From Actinomycetes bacterium (lineage in GTDB: Bacteria; Actinomycetota; Actinomycetes; Propionibacteriales; Propionibacteriaceae), in assembly GCA_023458095.1 (NCBI GenBank), contig JAEXAS010000013.1:62001-126000 (forward strand): a stretch of DNA of 64,000 nt, read 5' to 3'. Position 1 is the stretch's first letter, and each line of letters opens with the position of its first letter. The position numbers and the translations under genes were made by a program. Below the pieces are notes generated by a model, which did not search any database, was not told the DNA's origin, and worked only from the letters and a program-made list of their open reading frames with translations. Of the stretch, positions 9,078 to 17,823 are shown piece by piece.

Positions 9078-10196
9078 TCAGCCACCGGTTCCTGGGCGCT
9101 TCATCCAGTCCCGATAGAACGAGCATTCCCGACAGGCATCGATCTCCTCGAAACGTCCCTGGGCCATGAGCGTGCGCAGTTCATTCATGCGTTCGCCGTT
9201 GAAGATCTCTCGCAGGCTTTGGGTGGCGACATTGCCCAGCACCTCTCGGTTGAGCCAGTCGTTGGAGCACATCGGTACGTCCCCGTTCTCCAGGACGTGC
9301 GCGAGGCTGAATAGGTAGGGGCACACCGGATACACCCGACTCCCCCCGGCCCGTCGCAGCCAGGCCTTGGGGCCATCGGCCCGTTTGGGACTCAGCCGTT
9401 GATAGTCGCGTACGGTGCCGGCTCGGTTGTTGACGCTGAACTGGAACAGATTGAAACGGCGCCAGCGGCGACGGAAGGCGCGCAGCTCGGTGCGGTTGGA
9501 GCGATCCCCCACGAAGCGAAGATAGACATTGGTGGTGGACAGATCCATCTGTGCCAATGCCTCCAGATTACGCATCACCGTTGACCATGACAGACCCTTC
9601 ATCACCCGCTCGTAGGTGGAACGGCTGTAGGCGTTGACACTGACCGTGATCAGGTCGGTGCCGGCGTCGATCAACGCCGAGGCCCGCTGCACGGTCAGCC
9701 CGGTGCCATTGGTGACCACTTCGACGACCTGATGAGGTTGGGCCTGGCGCCGAAACTCAGCGATGCGCTCCTCCAGACGCGCATCCAGCAGCGGTTCGTT
9801 CTTCGACATCGGGACGAAGCAGCACAGCTCGGATTCAGACGCGCATTCGCTGGCCACCGCCGAGAACAAGGCGTCGTCCATCACTCGGCGATCTTGCTCG
9901 GCGACCGTGTAGGGGTAGGGACAAAACTCGCAGGCACCATTGCAGCGGTTGATGGTCTGCACCTGCACCGCGGCCGGGAACAAATCGGTGTCGCCGGCAA
10001 GCCAGCGCACAATGTTGGGCCGGGTGATCCGATAAACCAGGACCGAGTAACCATAGGTTCCCACCAACTGACGCACCCGCGGATTGGCGTAGCCGGTTCG
10101 GGAGACCCGCCGCCCCAGAACCAGGTGGTCGAGGTGCAGGAAGGCGCCGACCAGGCCGTCCACGACCACATCCGCCACCCCGCGACCGCGTGTCAT
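9078..10196 (-). CDS. Radical SAM protein with SPASM/twitch-like C-terminus
   Basis: 372 aa. The radical SAM [4Fe-4S] motif is CNGACEFC (Cys85, 89, 92). A C-terminal auxiliary-cluster region has CPYLFSLAHVLENGDVPMCSND and CRECSFY, as in SPASM or twitch domains, which often hold one or two extra Fe-S clusters and act on peptides, sugars or aminoglycosides. ATG 10196 is preferred over GTG 10202 because GAGGGAG sits 5 nt upstream of the ATG. The gene is divergent from the cobalamin-radical-SAM/GH3 operon with 81 bp between them, so it is probably part of the same pathway. Substrate unknown. Confidence 0.85.
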   Translation of the reverse strand: MTRGRGVADVVVDGLVGAFLHLDHLVLGRRVSRTGYANPRVRQLVGTYGYSVLVYRITRPNIVRWLAGDTDLFPAAVQVQTINRCNGACEFCPYPYTVAEQDRRVMDDALFSAVASECASESELCCFVPMSKNEPLLDARLEERIAEFRRQAQPHQVVEVVTNGTGLTVQRASALIDAGTDLITVSVNAYSRSTYERVMKGLSWSTVMRNLEALAQMDLSTTNVYLRFVGDRSNRTELRAFRRRWRRFNLFQFSVNNRAGTVRDYQRLSPKRADGPKAWLRRAGGSRVYPVCPYLFSLAHVLENGDVPMCSNDWLNREVLGNVATQSLREIFNGERMNELRTLMAQGRFEEIDACRECSFYRDWMKRPGTGG

Positions 10197-10247
10197 CGAC
10201 ACTCCCTCGAAAGCAAGAACGGTGTTTCCTCAATCATTCTTTCACGC

Positions 10248-10273
10248 TACGGTAGGCCTAGCCGATTAGGAGG
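10248..10273 (+). promoter_or_regulatory. Probable promoter -10 and strong RBS of the radical SAM/GH3 operon
   Basis: TACGGT at 10248-10253 is a plausible -10, with a weak TTTCCT -35 at 10225-10230 (17-bp spacing). AGGAGG at 10268-10273 is a full Shine-Dalgarno sequence 4 nt before ATG 10278. This is the only start in the operon with its own strong ribosome site; downstream genes mostly overlap their predecessors. Confidence 0.45.
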
Positions 10274-10277
10274 CCGC

Positions 10278-11591
10278 ATGCGGATCGCCTTTGTGCGTCC
10301 CAGTATGGGACAGCAGCGTTCCAGCGACGCCCTCCAACCCTTGATCTTCAGCATCATCAAGGCGCTGACCCCGGCCGAGGTGGAAATCGAGTTCCATGAC
10401 GGCCTGCTGCGCCCGATCCCCCTCGATCTGACAGTCGACGCCCTGGCGCTGAGCGTGGATAGCTTCTCGGCCAAGGCTGCCTACGCCCTGGCCGATGGGT
10501 ACCGCTCCCGTGGCGTCCCGGTGATCATGGGCGGCTTTCACCCGTCGCTGTTGCCCGAGGAGGCCGCCGAGCATGCCGATGCGGTCGTCATCGGTGAGGC
10601 CGAGGACACCTGGGCACCGCTTTTGGGTGACCTTGCCCAGGGCAGACTCCAGCCGCGCTACCGCTCCACCAACACCGCCGAGCTGACCCTCATCGGTGAC
10701 GACACCGCCTTCGACGCCGCTGACTACCCGCCGCTGGGGCTGGTGCAGTTCAGCCGAGGCTGCCGCTATGCCTGCGACTTCTGCTCCATCCACGCCTTCT
10801 ACGGCTCGGGAGTGCGGACCAAACCGGTGGCGGTGGTGATCGAAGAGGTCCGCCGCCGTCCGGAGAAGGTTCTGTTCTTCGTCGACGACAATCTGTTCAC
10901 CGATCTCATTCGGGCCCGGGAGCTGTTCACCGCACTGCGGGGACTCGATAAGCGCTGGGTCTGCCAGATCTCCATGGACGCCGCTGCTGACCCCGATCTG
11001 CTGAACCTGATGCGCGAGGCCGGCTGCATCATGGTGCTCATCGGCTTCGAATCCCTCGACGAGCACAACCTGACCCAGATGGGGAAAGGCCCGAACCTGA
11101 AACGGTCCGGCTACACCGAGGTGCTGGCCACCATCGCCGCGGCAGGGCTGATGGTCTATGGCACCTTTGTCATCGGCTACGACAGCGACACGGCCAACAC
11201 CGGCACCGACCTAGTCGACTTCGCCACCCGAAACGGTTTCGCCATCGCCAACTTCAACCCGCTGATGCCCATGCCGGGCACGCGACTGTTTGGGCGACTC
11301 GCTGCGCAGAACCGGCTGCGCCATGACCGCTGGTGGCTCGCCGATGACTTTCGCTACGGCGACGCGATGTTCACCCCGGCCCAGATGAGTGCAGAGGACC
11401 TGAAAGTGACCTGCCGTCGCGCACGCTTCCAGTTCTACTCGCTGGCCTCGATCACCGGCCGACTGCTGCATCGGGCCAACAGCCGGCCGGGCCATCTCGG
11501 GATCTACCTGATGGGCAATGCGGTTTCCCGCCGCGAGATCCACGCCAAACAGGGACGCCAACTCGGTCTGAACCCGGCAGGTGCATCATGA
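10278..11591 (+). CDS. Cobalamin-binding radical SAM enzyme, paralogue 1
   Basis: 437 aa. The N-terminal ~140 residues form a B12-binding Rossmann domain of the radical SAM-associated type (VPVIMGGFHPSLLPEEAAEHADAVVIGEAE) without the classical DxHxxG histidine. The radical SAM motif is CRYACDFC (Cys162, 166, 169) after FSRG. Further signatures: FFVDDNLF, LIGFESLD, and a C-terminal MPMPGTRLFGRLA region. Family members methylate or rearrange unactivated carbons, or join and cyclise lipid and peptide substrates. It is the first gene of the operon and its stop overlaps the next start (ATGA). Paralogous to the genes at 11588, 15113 and 16492. Confidence 0.9.
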   Translation: MRIAFVRPSMGQQRSSDALQPLIFSIIKALTPAEVEIEFHDGLLRPIPLDLTVDALALSVDSFSAKAAYALADGYRSRGVPVIMGGFHPSLLPEEAAEHADAVVIGEAEDTWAPLLGDLAQGRLQPRYRSTNTAELTLIGDDTAFDAADYPPLGLVQFSRGCRYACDFCSIHAFYGSGVRTKPVAVVIEEVRRRPEKVLFFVDDNLFTDLIRARELFTALRGLDKRWVCQISMDAAADPDLLNLMREAGCIMVLIGFESLDEHNLTQMGKGPNLKRSGYTEVLATIAAAGLMVYGTFVIGYDSDTANTGTDLVDFATRNGFAIANFNPLMPMPGTRLFGRLAAQNRLRHDRWWLADDFRYGDAMFTPAQMSAEDLKVTCRRARFQFYSLASITGRLLHRANSRPGHLGIYLMGNAVSRREIHAKQGRQLGLNPAGAS

Positions 11592-12925
11592 AGCTGAGCT
11601 TGATCAAGCCGAATATGGGTCGCCTGGGTCAGCGCCGCTATGTCGACTCCGGCCGAATGGAGCCCCTGCAACTCGGCGTGCTCGCCGCGCTCACCCCACC
11701 GGAGGTGGAGGTGGTCCTGCACGACGACCGGATGGAAGATATCCCCTTCGACGCCCCGACCGATCTGGTCGCCATCACGGTCGAGACCTTCACGGCCCGA
11801 CGCAGCTACGAAATCGCCGCCGCTTACCGGGCACGCGGCGTCCCGGTGGTCATGGGCGGAATGCATCCCACCTTGATACCGCAGGAGGTCGCCGAGCATT
11901 GCGATGCGATGGTGACCGGGGACGCCGAATCGGTGTGGGCGCAGGTGATCGCCGACGCTGCCGCGGGGCGGCTGCAGCCGCATTATCACGGGGCCATCGG
12001 CCCGGTTCCGCAGCAGGGAGTCATCACCCGCCGCGACCTCTTCGCCGGGAAGGGCTACCTCCCCATCACCTTGCTGCAGTTCACCCGGGGCTGCCCGTAC
12101 AACTGCAGCTACTGCGCCATCAGCGCCTACTTCGGACACTCGCAATGCCATCGCGATGTGGCTGAGGTCGTGGAAGAGATCCGCTCCCAGCGACGCCGCT
12201 ACCTGTTCTTCGTCGACGACAACATCGTGGCCGACCCCGATGCGGCCAAGGAACTCTTCGCTGCGTTGATTCCGCTGAAGGTGCGGTGGGTCAGCCAAGG
12301 CAGCATCGACATGTTGGACGACCCCGAGTTGATGGATCTCATGCTGCGTTCGGGCTGCCAGGGGCACGTCATCGGCTTCGAGTCACTCAGTGACGAGGTC
12401 CTGAAATCCATGCGCAAGTCGGTGAATCGTTCCGCGGCGGGCGACCACTACAGTCACGCCATCGCGAAGCTGCGCAGCTACGGGCTGCAGACCTGGGCGG
12501 CTTTCGTCCTCGGGCATGACAGCGACACCCCGGCTTCGATTCGGGCCACCGCCGATTTTGCGATCGCCAACAAGTTCACCTTTGCGGCGTACAACATCAT
12601 GATGCCCTACCCGGGAACGCCGCTGTATGAGGAGTTGGCGGCCCAGGATCGACTGCTTTTCGACGGACGCTGGTGGCTGCATCCGGACTTCCGGTTCAAC
12701 CACGCCAGCTATGTTCCGGCCACCATGAGCCCCGATGAACTCACCCAAGCCGCCTTCGAATGCCGGGCGCGCACCAACAGCGTGAGCTCCATCCTGTGGC
12801 GGCTCATGGAACCGAGCACCAATCTGCGCAACCCGGTACGTTTCGCCAACTACGTCGCCTACAACCCGCTGTTTCGCAGCGAGGTGTTCAAGAAGCAGAG
12901 CATGGCGTTGGGATATGAGGCCTGA
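11588..12925 (+). CDS. Cobalamin-binding radical SAM enzyme, paralogue 2
   Basis: 445 aa, overlapping the previous gene by ATGA. The B12-binding domain shows VPVVMGGMHPTLIPQEVAEH. The radical SAM cluster motif is CPYNCSYC (Cys169, 173, 176), with FFVDDNIVADPDAAKELF and VIGFESLSDE downstream. The ending MPYPGTPLYEELAAQDRLL then WWLHPDFRFNHASYVPATMSPDEL is shared in pattern with paralogues 1 and 4, so these arose by duplication. The next gene starts on the last base of this stop codon (TGATG). Reaction unknown; a B12-dependent radical step is inferred from the family. Confidence 0.9.
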   Translation: MKLSLIKPNMGRLGQRRYVDSGRMEPLQLGVLAALTPPEVEVVLHDDRMEDIPFDAPTDLVAITVETFTARRSYEIAAAYRARGVPVVMGGMHPTLIPQEVAEHCDAMVTGDAESVWAQVIADAAAGRLQPHYHGAIGPVPQQGVITRRDLFAGKGYLPITLLQFTRGCPYNCSYCAISAYFGHSQCHRDVAEVVEEIRSQRRRYLFFVDDNIVADPDAAKELFAALIPLKVRWVSQGSIDMLDDPELMDLMLRSGCQGHVIGFESLSDEVLKSMRKSVNRSAAGDHYSHAIAKLRSYGLQTWAAFVLGHDSDTPASIRATADFAIANKFTFAAYNIMMPYPGTPLYEELAAQDRLLFDGRWWLHPDFRFNHASYVPATMSPDELTQAAFECRARTNSVSSILWRLMEPSTNLRNPVRFANYVAYNPLFRSEVFKKQSMALGYEA

Positions 12926-13632
12926 TGACTGACTTACGCGCCGAAGCGGTACCGGCCGATTCCCTCAGCGGCACCGACCGCGACGCCATGTTCGCCCTCA
13001 TGGATGCCGTCTACGCCGGCATGGTGCGAGAGCGCTTCGAGACCGACTTGGCCGCCAAAGACACCTGCATCACCCTACGAACCCCCGATGGCGAACTGGC
13101 CGGCTTCAGCACCCAGACCTCGCTGAGCATCACCGTTGACGAGGTCACCATCGACGGGGTGTTCTCCGGCGACACCGTCATCGCCCCAGCCCATTGGGGC
13201 AGCCCGGCCCTGATGCGCTGCTTCGCGGGTCAGTTCATCGCCGGCGAGCATCCGCTGCGGTACTGGTTTCTGATCAGCAAGGGGCACCGCACCTACCGGA
13301 TGCTCACCACCTTCTTCGCCGACTTCTTCCCCCGCCGGGATCAGCCGACGCCCCCGCAGGCCCGGTCGATCATGGACGCCTACGCCACCGCCTTGTACGG
13401 CACCGAGTACAACCCGGCCACCGGGGTCTTGGAGTACCACCAGCCCAAGGACCGCCTGCGGGTCGGCGCGGCCGACATCTCCGAGCGTGAGATGCGGATT
13501 CCGACGATCGCCTTCTTCAACGCCGCCAACCCCGGCTGGTCTCTGGGCCACGACCTGGTCTGCCTGTGCGAGCTGAGCGAGGCCAACGTCGTGCCGCGCA
13601 TGCGTTCCGTCCTCGGGCTGGAGGCAGGATGA
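12925..13632 (+). CDS. GNAT-like acyltransferase A of the radical SAM/GH3 operon
   Basis: 235 aa, starting within the previous stop (TGATG) and overlapping the next gene by ATGA. The N-terminal half resembles the GNAT N-acyltransferase fold (beta strands TCITLRTPDGELAGFSTQTSL, then VDGVFSGDTVIAPAHWGSPALMRCFAGQF), but the acetyl-CoA loop (Q/RxxGxG/A) is not obvious. The tight coupling places it in the same pathway as GH3 and the radical SAM enzymes. It may acylate an amine intermediate, by inference only. Confidence 0.6.
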   Translation: MTDLRAEAVPADSLSGTDRDAMFALMDAVYAGMVRERFETDLAAKDTCITLRTPDGELAGFSTQTSLSITVDEVTIDGVFSGDTVIAPAHWGSPALMRCFAGQFIAGEHPLRYWFLISKGHRTYRMLTTFFADFFPRRDQPTPPQARSIMDAYATALYGTEYNPATGVLEYHQPKDRLRVGAADISEREMRIPTIAFFNAANPGWSLGHDLVCLCELSEANVVPRMRSVLGLEAG

Positions 13633-15116
13633 CTCTGGCCTGGCTCACCCACAGCGCCCTGGCTGCGGCCTACCGGGGCGAACACCGTCGACTCACCGGA
13701 CTGAACGACCTGGGCCGAGCCCAGCAGGACGTGCTCACCGGCATATTGGCCAGGAACCGAGACTGCGATGTCGGCCGGCGCTACAGCTTCGCCGGGCTGC
13801 GTGACGCCGATGATTTCCGCTCCCGCGTTCCGCTTTCGAGCTGGGACGACTACGCCGCTGCCGTGGATCGCATCATGGCCGGCGAAGCGCGGGTGCTGAC
13901 CACCGAACCCGTCCGCCTGCTGGAGCCCTCCTCGGGATCGACCGCCGCGGTGAAACTGATTCCCTACACCGCGGGCCTCAAGGCCGAATATCAGCGCGGG
14001 GTGAAGGCCTGGCTTCACGATCTGTACACCGCCCATCCGCGGTTGCGGGCTGGTCGCAGCTATTGGTCGATCACCCCGGCGATGTCGGCACCGATGCAAC
14101 CCAGCACAGTTCCCATCGGTTTCGACGAGGACGCCGACTACCTGGGGCCTTGGGGCAAGAGGCTGATGCGTTCGGTCTTCGCCGTGGATTCGGACGTCGT
14201 CCAGGCCGCGACCATGGCCGAGTTCAAGAACCGCACCTGCCGTCAGCTTCTCGCTGCTGAGGACTTGAGTCTGGTGTCGGTCTGGAACCCGACCTTCTTC
14301 GACCTGCTCTTGGACTGGATCCTCGAGCATGCCGCGGAGTTGACCGCAGAGCTGCCCCGTGCCCGCCGCGATCAGATCCAGGCCTGCCTGGCCGACGAGG
14401 ATTGGTCGGGCATCTGGCCGCGCCTGGGGATGGTGAGTTGTTGGGCTGACGCCGCCGCTGCCGGCCCGGCCGACACCCTGATGGCTCGGCTGCCCGGGGT
14501 GGCGATGCAGCCCAAGGGGCTGCTGGCGACTGAGGGCATCATCAGCATTCCGCTCACTCAGGCCGCAGGCGCAGTGCTGGCCGCCCGCTCGCATTTCTTC
14601 GAGTTCCTTCCGGAGGGCTCCAGCGAGACCGTCTTGGCCCATCAGCTCCAGACCAATCACCGCTACACGGTGGTGATCACCACCTCTGGTGGGCTGTATC
14701 GCTACCGGCTCGGTGATCTGATCGAGGTCATCGGCTGGTCGGGAGCCCTGCCGATCCTGCGCCTGTGCGGACGCACCGACAAGGTCAGCGATCTGGTGGG
14801 CGAGAAGCTCAACGAAGCCTTCGTCACCACAGTCTTCGCCGAACTCGGGCTGGCCGATGCGGTGTTGATCCCCGAGACGAACCACTACACGGTCCGCACT
14901 GCGTCAACGCGCCCGGACCTCGCCGAACAGGTCGATGCCGCGCTGCACGCCAACCCCCACTACGACTATGCCCGCCGGCTGGGTCAACTCGGCCCGGTCG
15001 TCGCCGCAGCGCTGCGTCCCCAGGATCGCCTCGTCGGTTCAGCGAACACCCGCTTGGGAGCCATCAAAGCCACCGCCTTGCAGACCCTCACCCACCACAC
15101 CCGGGAGGACTCATGA
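13629..15116 (+). CDS. GH3-family acyl-acid amido synthetase
   Basis: 495 aa, start ATG 13629 (ATGA overlap). All three ANL-type motifs of the GH3 family are visible: SSGSTAAVKLIPYT (residues 101-114, ATP loop), LLATEGIISIP near residue 297 followed by HFFEFLP, and YRYRLGDLIEVIGW near 355-368. GH3 enzymes adenylate a carboxylic acid and transfer it to an amine, usually an amino acid. They are best known from plant hormone conjugation but also occur in bacteria. Lying inside a radical SAM operon, it likely activates and conjugates an acid made or modified by its neighbours. Identity of acid and amine is unknown. Confidence 0.88.
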   Translation: MTLAWLTHSALAAAYRGEHRRLTGLNDLGRAQQDVLTGILARNRDCDVGRRYSFAGLRDADDFRSRVPLSSWDDYAAAVDRIMAGEARVLTTEPVRLLEPSSGSTAAVKLIPYTAGLKAEYQRGVKAWLHDLYTAHPRLRAGRSYWSITPAMSAPMQPSTVPIGFDEDADYLGPWGKRLMRSVFAVDSDVVQAATMAEFKNRTCRQLLAAEDLSLVSVWNPTFFDLLLDWILEHAAELTAELPRARRDQIQACLADEDWSGIWPRLGMVSCWADAAAAGPADTLMARLPGVAMQPKGLLATEGIISIPLTQAAGAVLAARSHFFEFLPEGSSETVLAHQLQTNHRYTVVITTSGGLYRYRLGDLIEVIGWSGALPILRLCGRTDKVSDLVGEKLNEAFVTTVFAELGLADAVLIPETNHYTVRTASTRPDLAEQVDAALHANPHYDYARRLGQLGPVVAAALRPQDRLVGSANTRLGAIKATALQTLTHHTREDS

Positions 15117-16486
15117 AGATCGCACTCCTGGCCCCAGCCGGGGCCATGCATCGCTACCACGGCAGTTTCGGTATCGGCATCCACTACGCCCCGCTCACGC
15201 TCACCACGCTGGCTGCGCTCGTGCCGAAGGAGTTGAACGCCGAAGTCGTCATCTACGACGAGACCGCGCAGGCAATCCCGCTGGACATCGACGCCGACCT
15301 GATCGGCATCACCGCGATCACCGGCACCTCGAGCAGGGCCTACGCCTTCGCCGACTACTACCGGGGCCGTGGCTGCACCGTCGTGTTGGGCGGGGTGCAT
15401 CCCACGATGCTTCCCGAGGAGGCGCAGGCCCACGCCGATGCGGTGGTCACCGGATTCGCCGAACAGACCTGGCCACAGCTCCTGCGGGACTTCGCGCAGG
15501 GCCAGTTGCGACCGCGCTACGCCCAGAACGCCGACTTCACCATCGCCGGACGTCCGACCCCGCGGCGCGAACTCCTCGACAAGCGCCGCTACATCACCAT
15601 GAACACCGTCGAGGTCGTGCGCGGCTGCTCGCTGGGCTGCACCTTCTGTGCCTACCCGACGGCCTTCGGACCGGCCGTCCATCGCCGCCCGGTGGCTGAG
15701 GCCATCGCCGAGATCGCCGCCCTGCCGGGTCGCTATGTGGTGATTCCCGACATCAATCTGCTCACCAACCGCGCCTGGGTGGAGGAGTTCTTCACCGCCT
15801 TGATCCCGCTGCGCAAGAAGTGGTTCGGGCTGGTCACCTCGGCCATCGGGCAGGACGACTCCATCGTCAAGCTGTTCGCCAAGTCGGGCTGCCAAGGCCT
15901 GTTGATCGGCTTCGAGTCGGTGAATGAGGAGTCGCAGAAGTTCTTCCACAAGCGGGTCAACAAGGTCGGGGGCTACCCGGCGTTGATGCACAAGCTCCAC
16001 GACTGCGGAATCGTGGTGCAGGGCTGCTTCGCCTTCGGCGGCGACGATGAGGACAGCTCCGTCTTCGAGCGCACCGTCGAATTGGTCGCCGAGACCAAGA
16101 TCGACCTGCCGCGCTACTCGATCCTCACGCCTTTCCCCAACACCGCCTACTACCACCAGTTGCAGGCCGAGGGCCGCATCATCGAACACGACTGGGCGAT
16201 GTATGACGTGGAGCATGTGGTCTTCACCCCGAACAAGATGACGGTGGACCAGCTCTATGAAGGCACCGTGTGGGCTTGGGACCAGACCTACCGGCTGCCG
16301 ACCATCGCCAAACGGCTGGCACCCTTCACCCGGGCACCCCTGGCGTCCCTGGTGACCAACCTGTTCGGGTATCGCGGCTACGCCCAGAAGTTCACCGAGT
16401 TCCCCCGTTCGGTCATGGTCGACAACAGCGACATCCCGCACCCCGATGACGTCGCCGGACGCGACGTGACCCGCGCCTTGGCCTGA
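15113..16486 (+). CDS. Cobalamin-binding radical SAM enzyme, paralogue 3 (divergent)
   Basis: 457 aa. ATG 15113 overlaps the GH3 stop (ATGA) and has GGGAGGA upstream. The B12-binding domain contains CTVVLGGVHPTMLPEEAQAHADAVVTG. The cluster motif is CSLGCTFC (Cys172, 176, 179). Where its paralogues have FFVDDN it has VVIPDINLLTN, so the strand after the cluster differs, which suggests another substrate. LLIGFESVNEES and a C-terminal PFPNTAYYHQLQAEGRI are retained. Confidence 0.9.
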   Translation: MKIALLAPAGAMHRYHGSFGIGIHYAPLTLTTLAALVPKELNAEVVIYDETAQAIPLDIDADLIGITAITGTSSRAYAFADYYRGRGCTVVLGGVHPTMLPEEAQAHADAVVTGFAEQTWPQLLRDFAQGQLRPRYAQNADFTIAGRPTPRRELLDKRRYITMNTVEVVRGCSLGCTFCAYPTAFGPAVHRRPVAEAIAEIAALPGRYVVIPDINLLTNRAWVEEFFTALIPLRKKWFGLVTSAIGQDDSIVKLFAKSGCQGLLIGFESVNEESQKFFHKRVNKVGGYPALMHKLHDCGIVVQGCFAFGGDDEDSSVFERTVELVAETKIDLPRYSILTPFPNTAYYHQLQAEGRIIEHDWAMYDVEHVVFTPNKMTVDQLYEGTVWAWDQTYRLPTIAKRLAPFTRAPLASLVTNLFGYRGYAQKFTEFPRSVMVDNSDIPHPDDVAGRDVTRALA

Positions 16487-16491
16487 CTGCG

Positions 16492-17823
16492 ATGAGGATC
16501 ACCTTCGTACTCCCGGCGATCGGGAAGAAGCCCGGCGAGCCCTATATCGGCACCTGGAAGATGGAGCCTTTGACCATCGCGGTACTCAAGGCCCTCACCC
16601 CGGCCGATGTGGAGTGTGTGCTGGCCGACGATCGGCTCGAGCTGGTCGATACCGACGCCGACACCGATCTGGTCGCCATCGTGGTGGAGACCTACACCGC
16701 CCGGCGCGCCTATCAGCTCGCCGACCGGTTTCGGGCCCGGGGTGTTGCGGTGGTGTTGGGCGGCTACCACGTGACGCTGTTGCCGTCCGAAGCGGCCCAG
16801 CATGCCGATGCCATCGTGACCGGCAACGCCGAATCGGTGTGGGGCCAGGTGGTCGCCGATGCCCGCTGCGGCGGTCTGCGGGCCTCCTATGCCGGCACGG
16901 TGGCGGCCAGCGACCTGGTTCCGGATCGTTCGATCTTCGCCGGCAAGAAGTACCTGCCGGTCTCTCTGGTGGAAACCGGGCGCGGCTGCGGACATCACTG
17001 CGAGTTCTGCTCCATCGCCGGGTTCTACGGCGCCCACTACCACCCGCGATCCCCGGATGCCGTCCTGCGCGAGGTCGAATCCGCCCCGCACAAGGTGTTG
17101 TTCTTCGTCGACGACAACCTGGTGGCCGATCGGGCCAATCTGCGGGCGTTGTGCGCCCGGCTCAAACCGCTCAAGGTGACTTGGGCTGCCCAGGGCACCT
17201 TGGAGATCGCCAACGACCCCGAACTGCTGCGGGCCATGAAGCAGGCTGGCTGCGAACTGATCCTGATCGGCTTCGAATCGGTGGAACCGACCAGCCTGGC
17301 CCGGATGGGCAAGCGCTGGAGCACCGCCCTGGGTGAGCGGGAAGAACTCGTCAAACGAATCCATGCCGCCGGTATCGGGATCTATGCCACCTTCGTGCTG
17401 GGCTACGACGGCGACACCCGCGAAACCTTCGAGCGCACCTTGGACTTCGCCATCCGCTCCAACTTCTTCACCACCGCCTTCAACCACCTGTTGCCCTTTC
17501 CCGGCACCCCGCTGTATCGCCGCTTGGAGCGCGAGGAACGACTGCTCTCGCCGCACTGGTGGTTGGATCCGGACTACAGCTACGGCCAGCTCACCTTCCG
17601 TCCAGCGCAGTTGGAGCCCCAGGAAGTCACCCAGCTGTGCCTGAGCGCCCGCCAGGAGTTCTCCCGGCCCGCAGTGGTCGCCTCCCGGGGTGTGCACGCG
17701 ATGTGGCGCGGCCGGATGGCGATGTGGCCGTTGTTCTGGGGAATGAATCTGCGACTGGGGCATGAGGTCGACGACAAGTTCGATGTGCCGATCGGGGAAC
17801 ATCTCGATGAACTCCCCAAGTGA
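16492..17823 (+). CDS. Cobalamin-binding radical SAM enzyme, paralogue 4
   Basis: 443 aa, starting 5 bp after the previous stop. The B12-binding domain has VAVVLGGYHVTLLPSEAAQHADAIVTG. The radical SAM motif is CGHHCEFC (Cys166, 170, 173), followed by FFVDDNLVADRANL and LILIGFESVEPTS. It is closest in pattern to paralogues 1 and 2 (LPFPGTPLYRRLEREERLL, HWWLDPDYSYGQLTF). Its 3' end overlaps the next gene by 17 bp, keeping the operon continuous. Confidence 0.9.
   Translation: MRITFVLPAIGKKPGEPYIGTWKMEPLTIAVLKALTPADVECVLADDRLELVDTDADTDLVAIVVETYTARRAYQLADRFRARGVAVVLGGYHVTLLPSEAAQHADAIVTGNAESVWGQVVADARCGGLRASYAGTVAASDLVPDRSIFAGKKYLPVSLVETGRGCGHHCEFCSIAGFYGAHYHPRSPDAVLREVESAPHKVLFFVDDNLVADRANLRALCARLKPLKVTWAAQGTLEIANDPELLRAMKQAGCELILIGFESVEPTSLARMGKRWSTALGEREELVKRIHAAGIGIYATFVLGYDGDTRETFERTLDFAIRSNFFTTAFNHLLPFPGTPLYRRLEREERLLSPHWWLDPDYSYGQLTFRPAQLEPQEVTQLCLSARQEFSRPAVVASRGVHAMWRGRMAMWPLFWGMNLRLGHEVDDKFDVPIGEHLDELPK

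Noticed and set aside
9732..10277. Long in-frame extension upstream of radical SAM paralogue 1
   Set aside because: It runs antisense through the SPASM radical SAM gene. ATG 10278 has a full AGGAGG, and the family N-terminus begins there.
14984..17802. Long minus-strand open frames over radical SAM paralogues 3 and 4
   Set aside because: These are antisense shadows typical of high-GC coding DNA, rich in His/Arg/Gln, without ribosome sites or domains.
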